Source of the DNA: Paenibacillus aceti
GTDB lineage: Bacteria; Bacillota; Bacilli; Paenibacillales; Paenibacillaceae
Assembly (NCBI RefSeq): GCF_003614185.1
Contig: NZ_KZ987724.1
Location: 4,656,036-4,720,035, forward strand
Length of the DNA: 64,000 nt
Reading direction: 5' to 3'
Shown here: in pieces, positions 1-8,641 of the stretch
Layout of the letters: each line of letters starts with the position of its first letter
Numbering within the stretch: position 1 is the stretch's first letter
Position numbers and translations under genes: made by a program
Notes under the pieces: model-generated
What the model saw: the letters and a program-made list of their open reading frames with translations, nothing else
Databases searched by the model: none
Told to the model about the DNA's origin: nothing

Positions 1-1224
1 AGTCCGGCCGCGGGTACTCGGTGTCCAGGTCACACCGATCAACAGCGAAATGATAAGCAGGACGATCATGATCGTTCCCGCTACCGTGAATACGAGGTTG
101 GCGAGAATAATCGGGAAGACGATCGACCAAATGCCGGCGCTGCCGCGAACAAGGAAGAACATAATTCCCTGGACGCCGCCGCGGTATTTTGTAGGGAAGA
201 GCTCTGTTGACCATAGGGCGTAGAACGCTTGCGCGCCGATCCCTGCCGAGATCCCCCAGAGAATCACGAAGCTCCACAGACCTGCCCAGGACATGCCGAC
301 ATAAGTGAGCACTACCCAAGACGCTGCGGCCATTGCTGCGCCGACGAAGAACAACCAGCGATGACTGACGCGGTCGCCGAATCGGGCAAAGCCGAAGTAG
401 GTGGCCACTGACGTCAGAATCCAGAGCACAGCTTGAAGCAGGTTCGCCTCTGTATTGGTTAGCCCGCCCACCGTCTCATAGACGAAGGGCATGAAGAATC
501 CCATCGCTCCGGCAACCAGATTCCAGAACATATATACGCCGACCAGGAATAAGATAGATTTAACATTGACTATATTAGAGAATACACTTTTAAAAGGATG
601 CTCCGGCTTAGTCCCGCTCTGGTTAAGCTTGGCCTGCTCTGCTTCCCAGTCCTTCGATTCATCCAGCCGCCGCTGTAAGGACCAGGCGACAACCGCTACA
701 ATAAGTAAAGACAGGAATAGTAAGCGATTACCTAAAAGACCTAACGGAGATACGATAATCCCTAAGGTGAAGATAATAGCAGGCCCCAAAGACCAGGCAA
801 ATTGGGAAATGCCGATATTCCTGGCCCGGGTCTTCGGATCGGCCATTTCGGAAATATATGTCCATGAAGCCGGAACCCCGGCACCTACCGATAAACCGGT
901 GATCAGGAACCCGATTAACAGCATCGGGAAGTTCATAGAGAACATAATGAGGACAACCCCGAGGATATAGACGAGCAAGTTATAAGTGTAGATGAATTTG
1001 CGTCCATACTTATCTGACAGATGCCCACCGATGAGCGCCCCGAAAGCTGAGCCGAATGCATTGGCGCTTACCGCCCCAAGCAAACCTACCGCAAAACTGC
1101 TAAGATCGAATTTCGCAGCCCATAGAGTCAAGCCGCTTGCCCCTGCAACGATACAACCCGAGTCCAAGTAGTTCGTGAGTGATACCGCAATGGTGCCTTT
1201 TTTACTCTGATTCATACTACCCAC
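1..1224 (-). CDS. MFS transporter, sugar/organic-solute type (partial at window edge)
   Basis: The minus-strand frame stays open from the GTG at 1224 to the window edge, giving 408 codons with no stop, so the C-terminus is missing. The product is very hydrophobic with about ten membrane segments visible. The loop after segment 2 carries GGHLSDKYGRK, the MFS signature D-K-x-G-R-K. It is presumably a proton-coupled importer of a sugar, polyol or acid; the substrate cannot be told. A GTG start at 1224 is preferred over the ATG at 1215 because AAGGAGGG ends six bases before the GTG. The gene diverges from an AraC-type regulator at 1277, which probably controls it. Confidence 0.85.
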   Translation of the reverse strand, partial: MGSMNQSKKGTIAVSLTNYLDSGCIVAGASGLTLWAAKFDLSSFAVGLLGAVSANAFGSAFGALIGGHLSDKYGRKFIYTYNLLVYILGVVLIMFSMNFPMLLIGFLITGLSVGAGVPASWTYISEMADPKTRARNIGISQFAWSLGPAIIFTLGIIVSPLGLLGNRLLFLSLLIVAVVAWSLQRRLDESKDWEAEQAKLNQSGTKPEHPFKSVFSNIVNVKSILFLVGVYMFWNLVAGAMGFFMPFVYETVGGLTNTEANLLQAVLWILTSVATYFGFARFGDRVSHRWLFFVGAAMAAASWVVLTYVGMSWAGLWSFVILWGISAGIGAQAFYALWSTELFPTKYRGGVQGIMFFLVRGSAGIWSIVFPIILANLVFTVAGTIMIVLLIISLLIGVTWTPSTRGRT

Positions 1225-1246
1225 GAATAACCCTCCTTCACATTTT

Positions 1247-1260
1247 ATTAAGCGCTTAAT
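1247..1260. promoter_or_regulatory. Perfect 14-bp palindrome in the MFS/AraC divergent region
   Basis: ATTAAGCGCTTAAT is a perfect palindrome with a central GC step, 23 bp upstream of the MFS start and 17 bp before the first ATG of the AraC gene. The form resembles LacI/GalR or cre-like operators. It is a candidate operator; the binding protein is unknown. Confidence 0.45.
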
Positions 1261-1276
1261 CACAATATATGACTTA

Positions 1277-2323
1277 ATGGTTGCGTTTACAATGACGCAA
1301 AATTATAATAATAGTATCAAATATACAGGTTGTGATCAGATGGATGAGGGGATTAGAAAGCGGCTCTATCATGTAAACAGCATCGAAAAAAGGCAAAAAG
1401 AAACCGGCCAATTCATCATGGATTATCCGCAGAAATCGTTCTCAAACAAGAATGGAAATATGAACTTGCTGAACGAGTATTTTTTTAAGAACAAGGATAT
1501 TTATATTAGCAGACATAATCGTTATGCCGATTACCCTCGTCATTCGCATCAATTTCTGGAGCTGAACTATATGCTGCACGGGCAGTGTCGGCAGATCATT
1601 GAAGGCAAAGAGGAGTTGTTGCAGGAGGGGGAGCTGTTGCTGCTGGATGATAGATCCAGTCACTCCATTAAAGCGCTGGGCGATGATGATATTCTCATCA
1701 ATATTTTGTTCCGGGATCAGAATATCAATCTGGAATGGCTGGCAGGGATTAAGAAGAGAAATAGTCTGGTGTATGATTTTCTGCTGAGCTCGGCGGTGGA
1801 AGGCAATCCGATGAGGAAATATATTATTTTCAAGAGCGCCAATATCCCGCATATCCAACAGATCCTCGATCAGATCATTACGGAATATTATCGGGATGAG
1901 GAATTCTCGACCAAGATGATCGCCCTGTATCTGCCGATCCTCTTCACTGAGCTTGTGCGTAAATGCGATACTTATCTATCCGATGAAGCCAAGCGCATCT
2001 ATTCTGAGACGAATAATGTTGCCCTTCAAACGCTGCAATTAATCGAGCGGGAATACCGCGATATTACATTAAGCTCGGCGGCGGAGAAATTAGGATATAA
2101 CAAGAACTACTTGAGCAATGTGATTAAGCAGAAAACCGGCTCCACCTTCACAGAACTGGTGAATAAGCAGAAGATCCTAGCTGCCAACCTGCTGATTGAA
2201 TCCACCCATTTGCCGATCCAGGACATCATCGAACAGGTCGGCTTTCAGAATAAAACTCATTTTTATGACTTATATAAAAAAGAATATCAGATGCTGCCGC
2301 TGCAAAAGCGTGCTAGTGTGTAG
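1277..2323 (+). CDS. AraC-family transcriptional regulator with N-terminal cupin domain
   Basis: The product is up to 348 aa. An N-terminal cupin-like sensor region is marked by HSHQFLELNYMLHG followed by a small beta-rich stretch. The last 100 residues form the double helix-turn-helix of the AraC/XylS family, with AAEKLGYNKNYLSNVIKQ as the first recognition helix and IIEQVGFQNKTHFYDLYKK as the second. Such proteins bind a ligand through the cupin and activate transport genes. It lies between the divergent MFS gene and the importer cassette at 2570 and could control either. The start is unsure: the ATGs at 1277, 1340 and 1418 are in frame and none has a convincing ribosome site. Confidence 0.85.
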   Translation: MVAFTMTQNYNNSIKYTGCDQMDEGIRKRLYHVNSIEKRQKETGQFIMDYPQKSFSNKNGNMNLLNEYFFKNKDIYISRHNRYADYPRHSHQFLELNYMLHGQCRQIIEGKEELLQEGELLLLDDRSSHSIKALGDDDILINILFRDQNINLEWLAGIKKRNSLVYDFLLSSAVEGNPMRKYIIFKSANIPHIQQILDQIITEYYRDEEFSTKMIALYLPILFTELVRKCDTYLSDEAKRIYSETNNVALQTLQLIEREYRDITLSSAAEKLGYNKNYLSNVIKQKTGSTFTELVNKQKILAANLLIESTHLPIQDIIEQVGFQNKTHFYDLYKKEYQMLPLQKRASV

Positions 2324-2344
2324 AAGCGGCTAGTTTGATACCGC

Positions 2345-2381
2345 AGAGCGCTTTCCTGGGACAGGAGATGCGTTCTTTTTT
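2345..2381 (+). terminator. Rho-independent terminator after the AraC gene
   Basis: AGAGCGCTTTCCT and AGGAGATGCGTTCT form an imperfect stem with a short loop, followed directly by a run of eight T. It lies just after the AraC stop codon and separates it from the importer operon. Confidence 0.7.
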
Positions 2382-2430
2382 TATACTCTATAAAGACCAA
2401 AGTAAACGATCATCATTTAAGCTTGACGTT

Positions 2431-2475
2431 CATTATTTAATATTTTAAATTTTGATGGCATGAAATTAAATAATG
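2431..2475. promoter_or_regulatory. Inverted repeat upstream of importer cassette 1
   Basis: CATTATTTAAT at 2431-2441 is repeated inverted as ATTAAATAATG at 2465-2475, a perfect 11-bp dyad with a 23-bp spacer. It lies about 95 bp before the first permease start, a usual position for an activator site. The AraC protein encoded just upstream is an obvious candidate binder, but this is inference. Confidence 0.4.
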
Positions 2476-2569
2476 GCGATTTACTTAACCAGCGGACGCC
2501 TCCTATGATTAGGGCATGTTGCAAGCTTAGCTTTGGAGCCTTATTCATCACAACAGGAGGGGGACCAAT

Positions 2570-3544
2570 TTGAAGATAGTGCAGCAGCAGCGCGCTCCGG
2601 CAGGGGCGGAACTGACAACGACATTGACACCAAGGAAAAATTACAAATGGCTGATGGTAAAACGCAACAAGGCACTATACTTATTTATACTTCCGGCATT
2701 TTTATACTTTTTCATATTTGCTTACATTCCGATGTACGGCGTGCAGATTGCATTCAAGGACTTTATCGCTACGAAGGGGTTCGGAGGCAGTCCCTGGGCT
2801 GATCCGATACTGAAGCATTTTATCACTTTCTTCAGCTCCGTGCGGTTTGGCGAGATTCTGTGGAACACGGTCCGGATTTCCCTATATTATCTGCTCGTCA
2901 GCTTTCCAGCTCCGATTATATTGGCTCTGATGATTAACGAGGTCCGCAGCACCCGGTTCAAGCGGCTGGTTCAGAATATTACCTATATTCCATATTTCAT
3001 TTCTACCGTTGTTCTGGTAGGCATGATCGACCTGTTCTTCTCCAACTCGGGGTTGATGAACCAACTCATCGGATTGTTCGGGCTGGAGCCGGTATTATTT
3101 TTGCAAAAAGAATCGTTATTCGATCATATGTATGTATGGTCTGGCGTGTGGCAGGCAACCGGGTACGGATCAGTTATCTATTTCGCAGCGCTGGCCGGGG
3201 TGTCCCCTGAACTGCACGAAGCAGCTACGATCGATGGGGCGACCCGTCTTCAACGGGTAATTCACATCAATATTCCGGCGATTATGCCGACGATCATTAT
3301 TATGCTCATCATCAGTGTCGGCGGGATCATGAATGTCAGCTTCGAGAAAGTGCTGCTGATGCAGAAGGACATCAATATCGCCAGTTCGGAGGTCATATCC
3401 ACCTATGTGTACAAGCTCGGGCTGCAGAAGGCACAGTACAGTCTGTCGTCTGCGGTAGGTCTGTTCAACAATCTCATTAATCTGGCGCTGCTCATAATGG
3501 TCAACAGGATTGCCCGTAAAGTCGGCGAGACGTCATTGTGGTAA
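2570..3544 (+). CDS. CUT1 sugar ABC transporter permease, LplB/YtcP-partner type
   Basis: The protein is 324 aa with six membrane segments and a charged N-terminal tail. The cytoplasmic EAA loop reads EAATIDGATRLQRVIHINIP, the docking site for the ATPase. The family (LplB-like) imports oligosaccharides or glycan fragments together with an LplC-like partner and a lipoprotein. The start is TTG at 2570, placed by AGGAGGGGG eight bases upstream. It is the first gene of a cassette with 3557 and 4488. No ATPase gene is nearby; such systems usually share a MsmX-type ATPase encoded elsewhere. Confidence 0.9.
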   Translation: MKIVQQQRAPAGAELTTTLTPRKNYKWLMVKRNKALYLFILPAFLYFFIFAYIPMYGVQIAFKDFIATKGFGGSPWADPILKHFITFFSSVRFGEILWNTVRISLYYLLVSFPAPIILALMINEVRSTRFKRLVQNITYIPYFISTVVLVGMIDLFFSNSGLMNQLIGLFGLEPVLFLQKESLFDHMYVWSGVWQATGYGSVIYFAALAGVSPELHEAATIDGATRLQRVIHINIPAIMPTIIIMLIISVGGIMNVSFEKVLLMQKDINIASSEVISTYVYKLGLQKAQYSLSSAVGLFNNLINLALLIMVNRIARKVGETSLW

Positions 3545-3556
3545 GGGGGAGATCAC

Positions 3557-4456
3557 ATGCAGGTGAGAGAGACGAAATCTGACCAGCTGTTCAATCTGAT
3601 GAATAGGATCATTCTGCTGGTTATCCTGCTGCTTACGCTATATCCATTATGGTTTATTGTAAGCGCTTCGATTAGTAACCCGGATCTGGTCAATTCCGGC
3701 AAAATGCTGCTGTGGCCCAAGGACATCTCCTTCATCGGCTATAAGAGCATTTTCAAGGATAACAGCATCTTGCGAGGATATTTCAACACGATTCTGTACA
3801 CGACCGGCGGTACGGCGATCAATGTGGTCGTTACTGTGCTGGCGGGATATGCGCTGTCGCGCAAGGATTTCATAGGGAATAAATTCTTCACTATCATGTT
3901 CCTGATCACGATGTTCTTCTCCGGCGGGCTGATCCCTACGTTCATGACCGTGAAGAGCGTCGGGCTGTACAATTCACCCTGGGTGATGGTCATTCTGGGG
4001 GCCACCTCCATGACGAATATAATTATTACGAGGACATTCTTCCAGACGACGATTCCGTTGGAGGTTCAGGAAGCGGCGCAGATGGATGGCTGCTCTAACC
4101 TGCGTCTCTTCCTGCAGGTCGTGCTTCCGTTATCTACGGCGATAGTCGCGGTGATGGCCTTGTTCAGCGCGGTCGCTCATTGGAACGGCTACTTCACCGC
4201 CTTGATCTATATCCGGGATGAGCAGTGGCAGCCGCTACAGATTGTGCTGCGCGAGACCCTGCTCAAGAGCCAGTTCAACGCCAATCTATTGCAGCAAGGT
4301 GGAGATACGGCGGGACTGTTGAAGGAAGAGCTGCGCACGGCGGAGCAGATCAAGTATGCGCTTATTGTTGTTGCTTCTTTACCGGTGATGGCGATGTATC
4401 CCTTCGTGCAGAAGTATTTTGTCAAGGGGGTCACGCTTGGATCGGTGAAAGGCTGA
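3557..4456 (+). CDS. CUT1 sugar ABC transporter permease, LplC/YtcP type
   Basis: The protein is 299 aa, with six membrane segments, an EAA loop reading EAAQMDGCSNLRLFLQVVLP, and the GxxxxKG ending (FVKGVTLGSVKG) common to LplC-like permeases. It follows the LplB-like gene after 12 bases and has its own ribosome site (AAGGGGGAG). It should form the heterodimeric membrane channel with the upstream permease and take substrate from the lipoprotein at 4488. Confidence 0.9.
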   Translation: MQVRETKSDQLFNLMNRIILLVILLLTLYPLWFIVSASISNPDLVNSGKMLLWPKDISFIGYKSIFKDNSILRGYFNTILYTTGGTAINVVVTVLAGYALSRKDFIGNKFFTIMFLITMFFSGGLIPTFMTVKSVGLYNSPWVMVILGATSMTNIIITRTFFQTTIPLEVQEAAQMDGCSNLRLFLQVVLPLSTAIVAVMALFSAVAHWNGYFTALIYIRDEQWQPLQIVLRETLLKSQFNANLLQQGGDTAGLLKEELRTAEQIKYALIVVASLPVMAMYPFVQKYFVKGVTLGSVKG

Positions 4457-4487
4457 TAGATCAACATATCAAGAGGAGGAGCAAGGG

Positions 4488-6140
4488 ATGAACAAAGGGG
4501 TAAAAGTAAGAAGTATGGCATGGCTGATGGCCGCGATTCTGGTACTGTCCTCACTCATGGGCTGCGCGACGGGAACGAATTCGACCGAGGGCAATTCCTC
4601 AGCCTCGAACAGCAAGGAGGAGACAGGGGCGGGTCCGGATTATCTGAACCCGGTCGGCGAGTATCCGATCACGAAAGAGAGAATTACGCTGACGGTCATG
4701 GGCATGAAGGACCCGGGCGGCACCGATTGGAGCGAGCTGGAGCTATTCAAGCGGTTGGCGGAGAAGACGAATATCGATTTGAAGTTTGAGCTGGCGGAAG
4801 AGGATACCTTCAAAGAGAAGAAAAATATCGCGTTAGTCGGTGGCGAATATCCCGATTTGATCTTAAGAGGCGCGGAGAAGATCGATGAAGAAACCTATGG
4901 TCCGCAAGGCATCTTCCTTGATCTGACCGATCTGATCGACCAGTATGCCCCGAATATTAAGGCGCTGCTTGATAAGGAGCCAGCGATTAAAGCTTCTGTC
5001 ACCTCAATGGATGGCAAAATCTACGGCCTGCCTTACTATTTCAAGACAGCAACCACGCAAGGGCATCTGGGCTTTTTCGATTCTCAATGGATGAAGAATG
5101 TCGGGATCGAGACCCCTCCGACAACGACAGATGAGCTGTATGCGATGCTGAAGGCATTCAAGGAACAGGATGCTAACGGCAATGGTGATCCGAATGATGA
5201 GATTCCGTTCTCGGTTGTTGGATTGACGGCTTTTCAGAACCTGCTGCTCCCTGCATTTACCGGGATGACCGGCGGGATCGGCTTTGACATCAATGACGCT
5301 GGCGAGGTGGTCTACGTTCCGGCGATGCCGGAGTATAAAGAGGCTCTGGCTTATACCCATAAGTTGTATAAGGAGGGCTTGATCGACCGGGAATTCTCGA
5401 CCCAGACGGCTCAGCAGTGGCAAGCGAAGATAAAGGGTGGATTAGTGGGCGTATATAACGCTTCCCCAACCTTGCTCGACCCTGAGACGACCAAGACTGA
5501 GCAGCTAAGCTTGGTTCCCCTTACTTCACCGACGAATGATAAGCGAGTCGTGAAGACGCCGGATAGCCTATACACCAGCCGCGCTGTCATCACCGATAAA
5601 TGCAAATATCCGGAGGCCGCGATCCGGCTGCTCGATATGTTCTATGCGACGGAGGAGAAGGCGATAGATGGCTTCTCGGGCAATACAGTCTTCCTCGGCT
5701 ATGAAGGCGAGCACTGGAAGTATACAGATGAGAGTAAGACTTATTATGAATGGATCGAGCCTACCACCGGATTTAGCGATATTAACAAGACGGTTTCCGT
5801 GAATATGGGGCTGCCTGGACTGCTGGATTTTGACGCTATCCCTGTCAATTATCCTTTGATGGAGAATAAGGTCAGGCAGGTGAGGGAGAATCAGGTGCCT
5901 TACTATCGAGATGCTTATCCCGTCAACGCTCGCTTCACGGCCAAGGAATCGGAGAGAGGAAATGTGATCGAGAACGATCTTCTCACTTACGTTAACTTGA
6001 TGACGACGAAGTTCATCATCGGCGAGGAGAATCTGGATAACTTCAACAGCTATATTGAGACACTGGATAAAATGGGGCTGCCAGAGCTGCTCGAGATCAA
6101 GACAGCGGCACTACAGAGATGGAACGAAGCGATAAAATAA
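4488..6140 (+). CDS. Extracellular solute-binding lipoprotein, LplA-like
   Basis: The 550-aa product starts with a lipoprotein signal; the lipobox LMGC puts the modified cysteine at residue 26, followed by a Ser/Asn/Thr-rich linker. The rest is a large type 1 solute-binding fold of the LplA kind, longer than typical maltose-binding proteins (about 400 aa). It would capture the saccharide outside the membrane and deliver it to the permeases at 2570 and 3557. It has a strong ribosome site (AGGAGGAG) 32 bases after the permease gene, so the three are surely co-transcribed. A paralogue is at 40850. Confidence 0.9.
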   Translation: MNKGVKVRSMAWLMAAILVLSSLMGCATGTNSTEGNSSASNSKEETGAGPDYLNPVGEYPITKERITLTVMGMKDPGGTDWSELELFKRLAEKTNIDLKFELAEEDTFKEKKNIALVGGEYPDLILRGAEKIDEETYGPQGIFLDLTDLIDQYAPNIKALLDKEPAIKASVTSMDGKIYGLPYYFKTATTQGHLGFFDSQWMKNVGIETPPTTTDELYAMLKAFKEQDANGNGDPNDEIPFSVVGLTAFQNLLLPAFTGMTGGIGFDINDAGEVVYVPAMPEYKEALAYTHKLYKEGLIDREFSTQTAQQWQAKIKGGLVGVYNASPTLLDPETTKTEQLSLVPLTSPTNDKRVVKTPDSLYTSRAVITDKCKYPEAAIRLLDMFYATEEKAIDGFSGNTVFLGYEGEHWKYTDESKTYYEWIEPTTGFSDINKTVSVNMGLPGLLDFDAIPVNYPLMENKVRQVRENQVPYYRDAYPVNARFTAKESERGNVIENDLLTYVNLMTTKFIIGEENLDNFNSYIETLDKMGLPELLEIKTAALQRWNEAIK

Positions 6141-6174
6141 ACCAGGTATCTAACAAGCGAACGGAGGGCTACAG

Positions 6175-7962
6175 GTGATCTATCATATCGATTCGATCGA
6201 GGCGTTAATGACCTTGCCGGTGGAGAGACTGCAGAATGGCGATACCGCCATTCTATCCCGCTTCCCCGGACAGACCGGGCTGGCCGGGGGTTCTGACGAC
6301 GGCAGGCCAGGTGGTTCAAGCGGGGCGGGCGGGGTCGTCATCCGGCTGCAGTGGCAGCCGGAATGCACGCTCAGCCCTAACGGCGGCACGGTGATCGCGC
6401 CTGAGTCGGCGGGGAGCGTTGGCGGAGCTAAGCTTGAGGGAGCCGAGATTGGCGAGGTCGAGTTTGAGGGAGCCGGAGATTGCGGGGGCGAGCTTGAGGG
6501 AGTCGAAGTTGGTGAGGCCGAGTTTGAGGGAGCCAGAGATGGCGAGGGTGAGCTCGAGGGAACTGAAGGCGGCGTTGGTGGGGCTGTGGCTGGGTTGGCG
6601 GGGCCAGCTGATCGGCCCTCTGGTCAGGCGAGTGCAACCCTGCCTCCGGGCAGATGGCGGCTGCTTCATGGCGGCGTAGGTGACTTCCGTTATTTTGGTA
6701 TCTTTGGTCCCGAGCGGCCCGCGGATCATGCGCTTGAGGTGATGGTCAATGATCCGGAGATCAAGCGGATTGAGGCCTATACCGATCTGCGCTTTACGAA
6801 GCGCCATAAGTTCCAGCGCAGCGGGCTGGAGTTGGACTTCCATCATTGCACGATAACTACGGATGGGATCGAGCCAGCCAAGCATAATGATCCCTTTGGT
6901 GCAGTGATGCATTTTTGCGGCAGAGTGACCGAGGTGAGGCAGCGGTTAGTATTAACCGAGCCGCTGCGGGAATTAGAGGATATCTTCGAGGTGGCCGACA
7001 GCAGTGCCTTTCAGGTATACGACTGGTGGGTCGTATCGGTAAATCCTTTGGCGGGCAAGGAAGAGAAGGAAATCGACAAGCTGCTGATGGTGACGGAGAT
7101 TATCGATGCAACCCATGTACGGTTCAACTATAAGATAGGCTGGGAGCTGGCCACAGGACGCGTAGTCACTTATCAGAGAGTTGAGCCCGTTCGCCACGTC
7201 CATGTACGTAATATGGTGTTCTGGGGGAATGACGGCGGTGAGGAACGGGGAGTCCAACCATTAGCGCTCGAATATGCGGTGGAGTGCGATGTCTCCGGGC
7301 TCAAGGCCTATCACACCTATTGGCCGGTTATTATGCGCAGACATAATACACATTATGTGACGGAGCGCTGCACGCTTGTTAACCCCGTCGAAGTCGTCGT
7401 GGGCGGCACAGGTTACTTGACGCAGCAGATCCATTGCCTATACGGCAAGGTGCGGGACTGTACGACCAGCAATGCGCGTCATCTTAACGACTTCACAGGA
7501 AGCGCCTACAGCATGGTCGAGAATTGCCATGGCGATGGCGATTATCACGGTGCCTTCGTAACGCACGGCCAGTTCGAGCATGATCTGACCTATGTCGGCA
7601 ACTCCGGTCTGATCTCCTTCGCCAACAGCGGGCCGACCTGGGGCGAGAGCGCCCGAAGAATTGCCGTAAAGCGGCACTCCGGCTGCTGGATGATCGCCCG
7701 CGCCAAGGTCTCCGACCTGACGCTGGAGGATGTGCATATCACGAAGACACAGAGCTATCCCCAATGCGGCACGATGCTAATAAACGCCGATGGAGTGCAG
7801 ATCCGCGGCTGCACCGCCGACAAGCTGATCTTCACCCAGCGCAGTGCGCGTTCGCGCCGCCCCAATATCGTCCAGGACTGCCACTTCACAGACGGCATCG
7901 ACATCACCCGCCAAGGCGCCCAGACAGTAACCGCCAAAATTAAAGTGCGAGACGAATTGTAG
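6175..7962 (+). CDS. Right-handed beta-helix protein, putative polysaccharide-acting enzyme, with internal repeat
   Basis: A 595-aa protein whose C-terminal half has short repeated beta-strand turns with stacked Asn/Gly/Cys residues (for example ENCHGDGDYHGAF and IRGCTADKLIF), typical of right-handed parallel beta-helix proteins such as polysaccharide lyases and tailspike-like enzymes. No signal peptide is visible, so it would work in the cytoplasm on an imported oligosaccharide. Residues 86-135 are a Gly/Glu-rich run of five 10-residue repeats that interrupts an otherwise ordinary N-terminal domain. The GTG start at 6175 has GGAGGG just upstream, 34 bases after the binding-protein gene, so it probably belongs to that operon. 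The exact reaction is unknown. Confidence 0.75.
   Translation: MIYHIDSIEALMTLPVERLQNGDTAILSRFPGQTGLAGGSDDGRPGGSSGAGGVVIRLQWQPECTLSPNGGTVIAPESAGSVGGAKLEGAEIGEVEFEGAGDCGGELEGVEVGEAEFEGARDGEGELEGTEGGVGGAVAGLAGPADRPSGQASATLPPGRWRLLHGGVGDFRYFGIFGPERPADHALEVMVNDPEIKRIEAYTDLRFTKRHKFQRSGLELDFHHCTITTDGIEPAKHNDPFGAVMHFCGRVTEVRQRLVLTEPLRELEDIFEVADSSAFQVYDWWVVSVNPLAGKEEKEIDKLLMVTEIIDATHVRFNYKIGWELATGRVVTYQRVEPVRHVHVRNMVFWGNDGGEERGVQPLALEYAVECDVSGLKAYHTYWPVIMRRHNTHYVTERCTLVNPVEVVVGGTGYLTQQIHCLYGKVRDCTTSNARHLNDFTGSAYSMVENCHGDGDYHGAFVTHGQFEHDLTYVGNSGLISFANSGPTWGESARRIAVKRHSGCWMIARAKVSDLTLEDVHITKTQSYPQCGTMLINADGVQIRGCTADKLIFTQRSARSRRPNIVQDCHFTDGIDITRQGAQTVTAKIKVRDEL
6430..6579 (+). repeat. Five in-frame 30-bp tandem repeats inside the beta-helix gene
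   Basis: Units start at 6430, 6460, 6490, 6520 and 6550. Each encodes ten residues of the form (E/K)-(L/F)-E-G-x-x-x-G-x-x. Units 1, 3 and 5 resemble each other (LEG), as do 2 and 4 (FEG), suggesting growth from a 60-bp step. The repeat keeps the frame and is much more acidic than its surroundings. Confidence 0.9.
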
Positions 7963-8077
7963 GCGCAACAACAGTAAATATTCGACAAAGTGTTCAACAC
8001 TCGCGCTAAAGTACACACAACTTACAAAATTAATAAATACTTCACCAACTTATGCAGCACTCACCTACATTCGCTGT

Positions 8078-8256
8078 AAATAAGTGTTTTTATGCAGCTT
8101 CATTATGAACAATAGATGGGAAATAACTGCGTTTCTACACTTATTTTGCGTGATTGGCCTCATTATGGCGATAAAATAGAAATATAGTTGAATATACGCG
8201 GCTATTCGTAGATTCCAACTTAATTTCTGGAGAATAGATGTATATCTGCAGTTATT
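8078..8256. repeat. Degenerate dyad element, family H (50-bp spaced heads)
   Basis: Inverted heads end at 8206 and 8256 (the second reads ATCTGCAGTTATT) and a forward head starts at 8122 (AATAACTGCGTTTC). Head starts at about 8122, 8182 and 8232 give spacings of 60 and 50. A first head would be expected near 8072; only a diverged match is seen at 8077-8100. This is the weakest member of the 50-59-50 class described in the findings. The 679-bp stretch 7963-8641 holds this and the next element and no gene. Confidence 0.4.
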
Positions 8257-8372
8257 ACCGTCGCTATCTGAAAGTGCCATTACTTATCTGAAAATCCCAT
8301 TAACTGTGTACTATGAACAACCGTATGCCAGCCAGTCGATAGCCAGTCCATTTCATCACATCCTTACAGCTC

Positions 8373-8555
8373 TAATTGCACATAGTACAGCTAAATTTGC
8401 GGAAATCCTTCCAACCTAACTTTAGTTGCACAACGTACACTTAAAATAACCGGTTCCCATCATTCTACCCGGAATGGTTATTTTAAGTGTACAAAATACA
8501 TTTATATACGGCGCCGCCCAGTAATCCGGAGAATTAAGTGTACTTTTTGCAATTA
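8373..8555. repeat. Dyad element, family G (TAATTGCAC heads)
   Basis: Forward heads start at 8373 (TAATTGCACATAGTAC) and 8423 (TAGTTGCACAACGTAC); inverted heads end at 8504 and 8555 (TTTTTGCAATTA). Start spacings are 50, 58 and 51, total 183 bp. The core includes a perfect 17-bp inverted repeat, GTACACTTAAAATAACC at 8435-8451 against 8476-8492. The ends read TCTAA and TTAGA as in the other families. Confidence 0.75.
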
Positions 8556-8641
8556 GAGGTTGCGACTAATGGTGGTGCGGACTGGTGCGGACTACCAATG
8601 ATGCTGCTACTTCAGAGTTCCGACTTTCCTACCCAACCTAG

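Noticed and set aside
6316-6912. Long minus-strand frame opposite the beta-helix gene with LKL-type repeats
   Set aside because: It is the complement of the 30-bp repeat in the plus-strand gene and has no ribosome site or recognisable domain.
8065-8280. 71-codon minus-strand frame in the 7963-8641 gap
   Set aside because: It runs across the dyad element, has no ribosome site and matches nothing recognisable.
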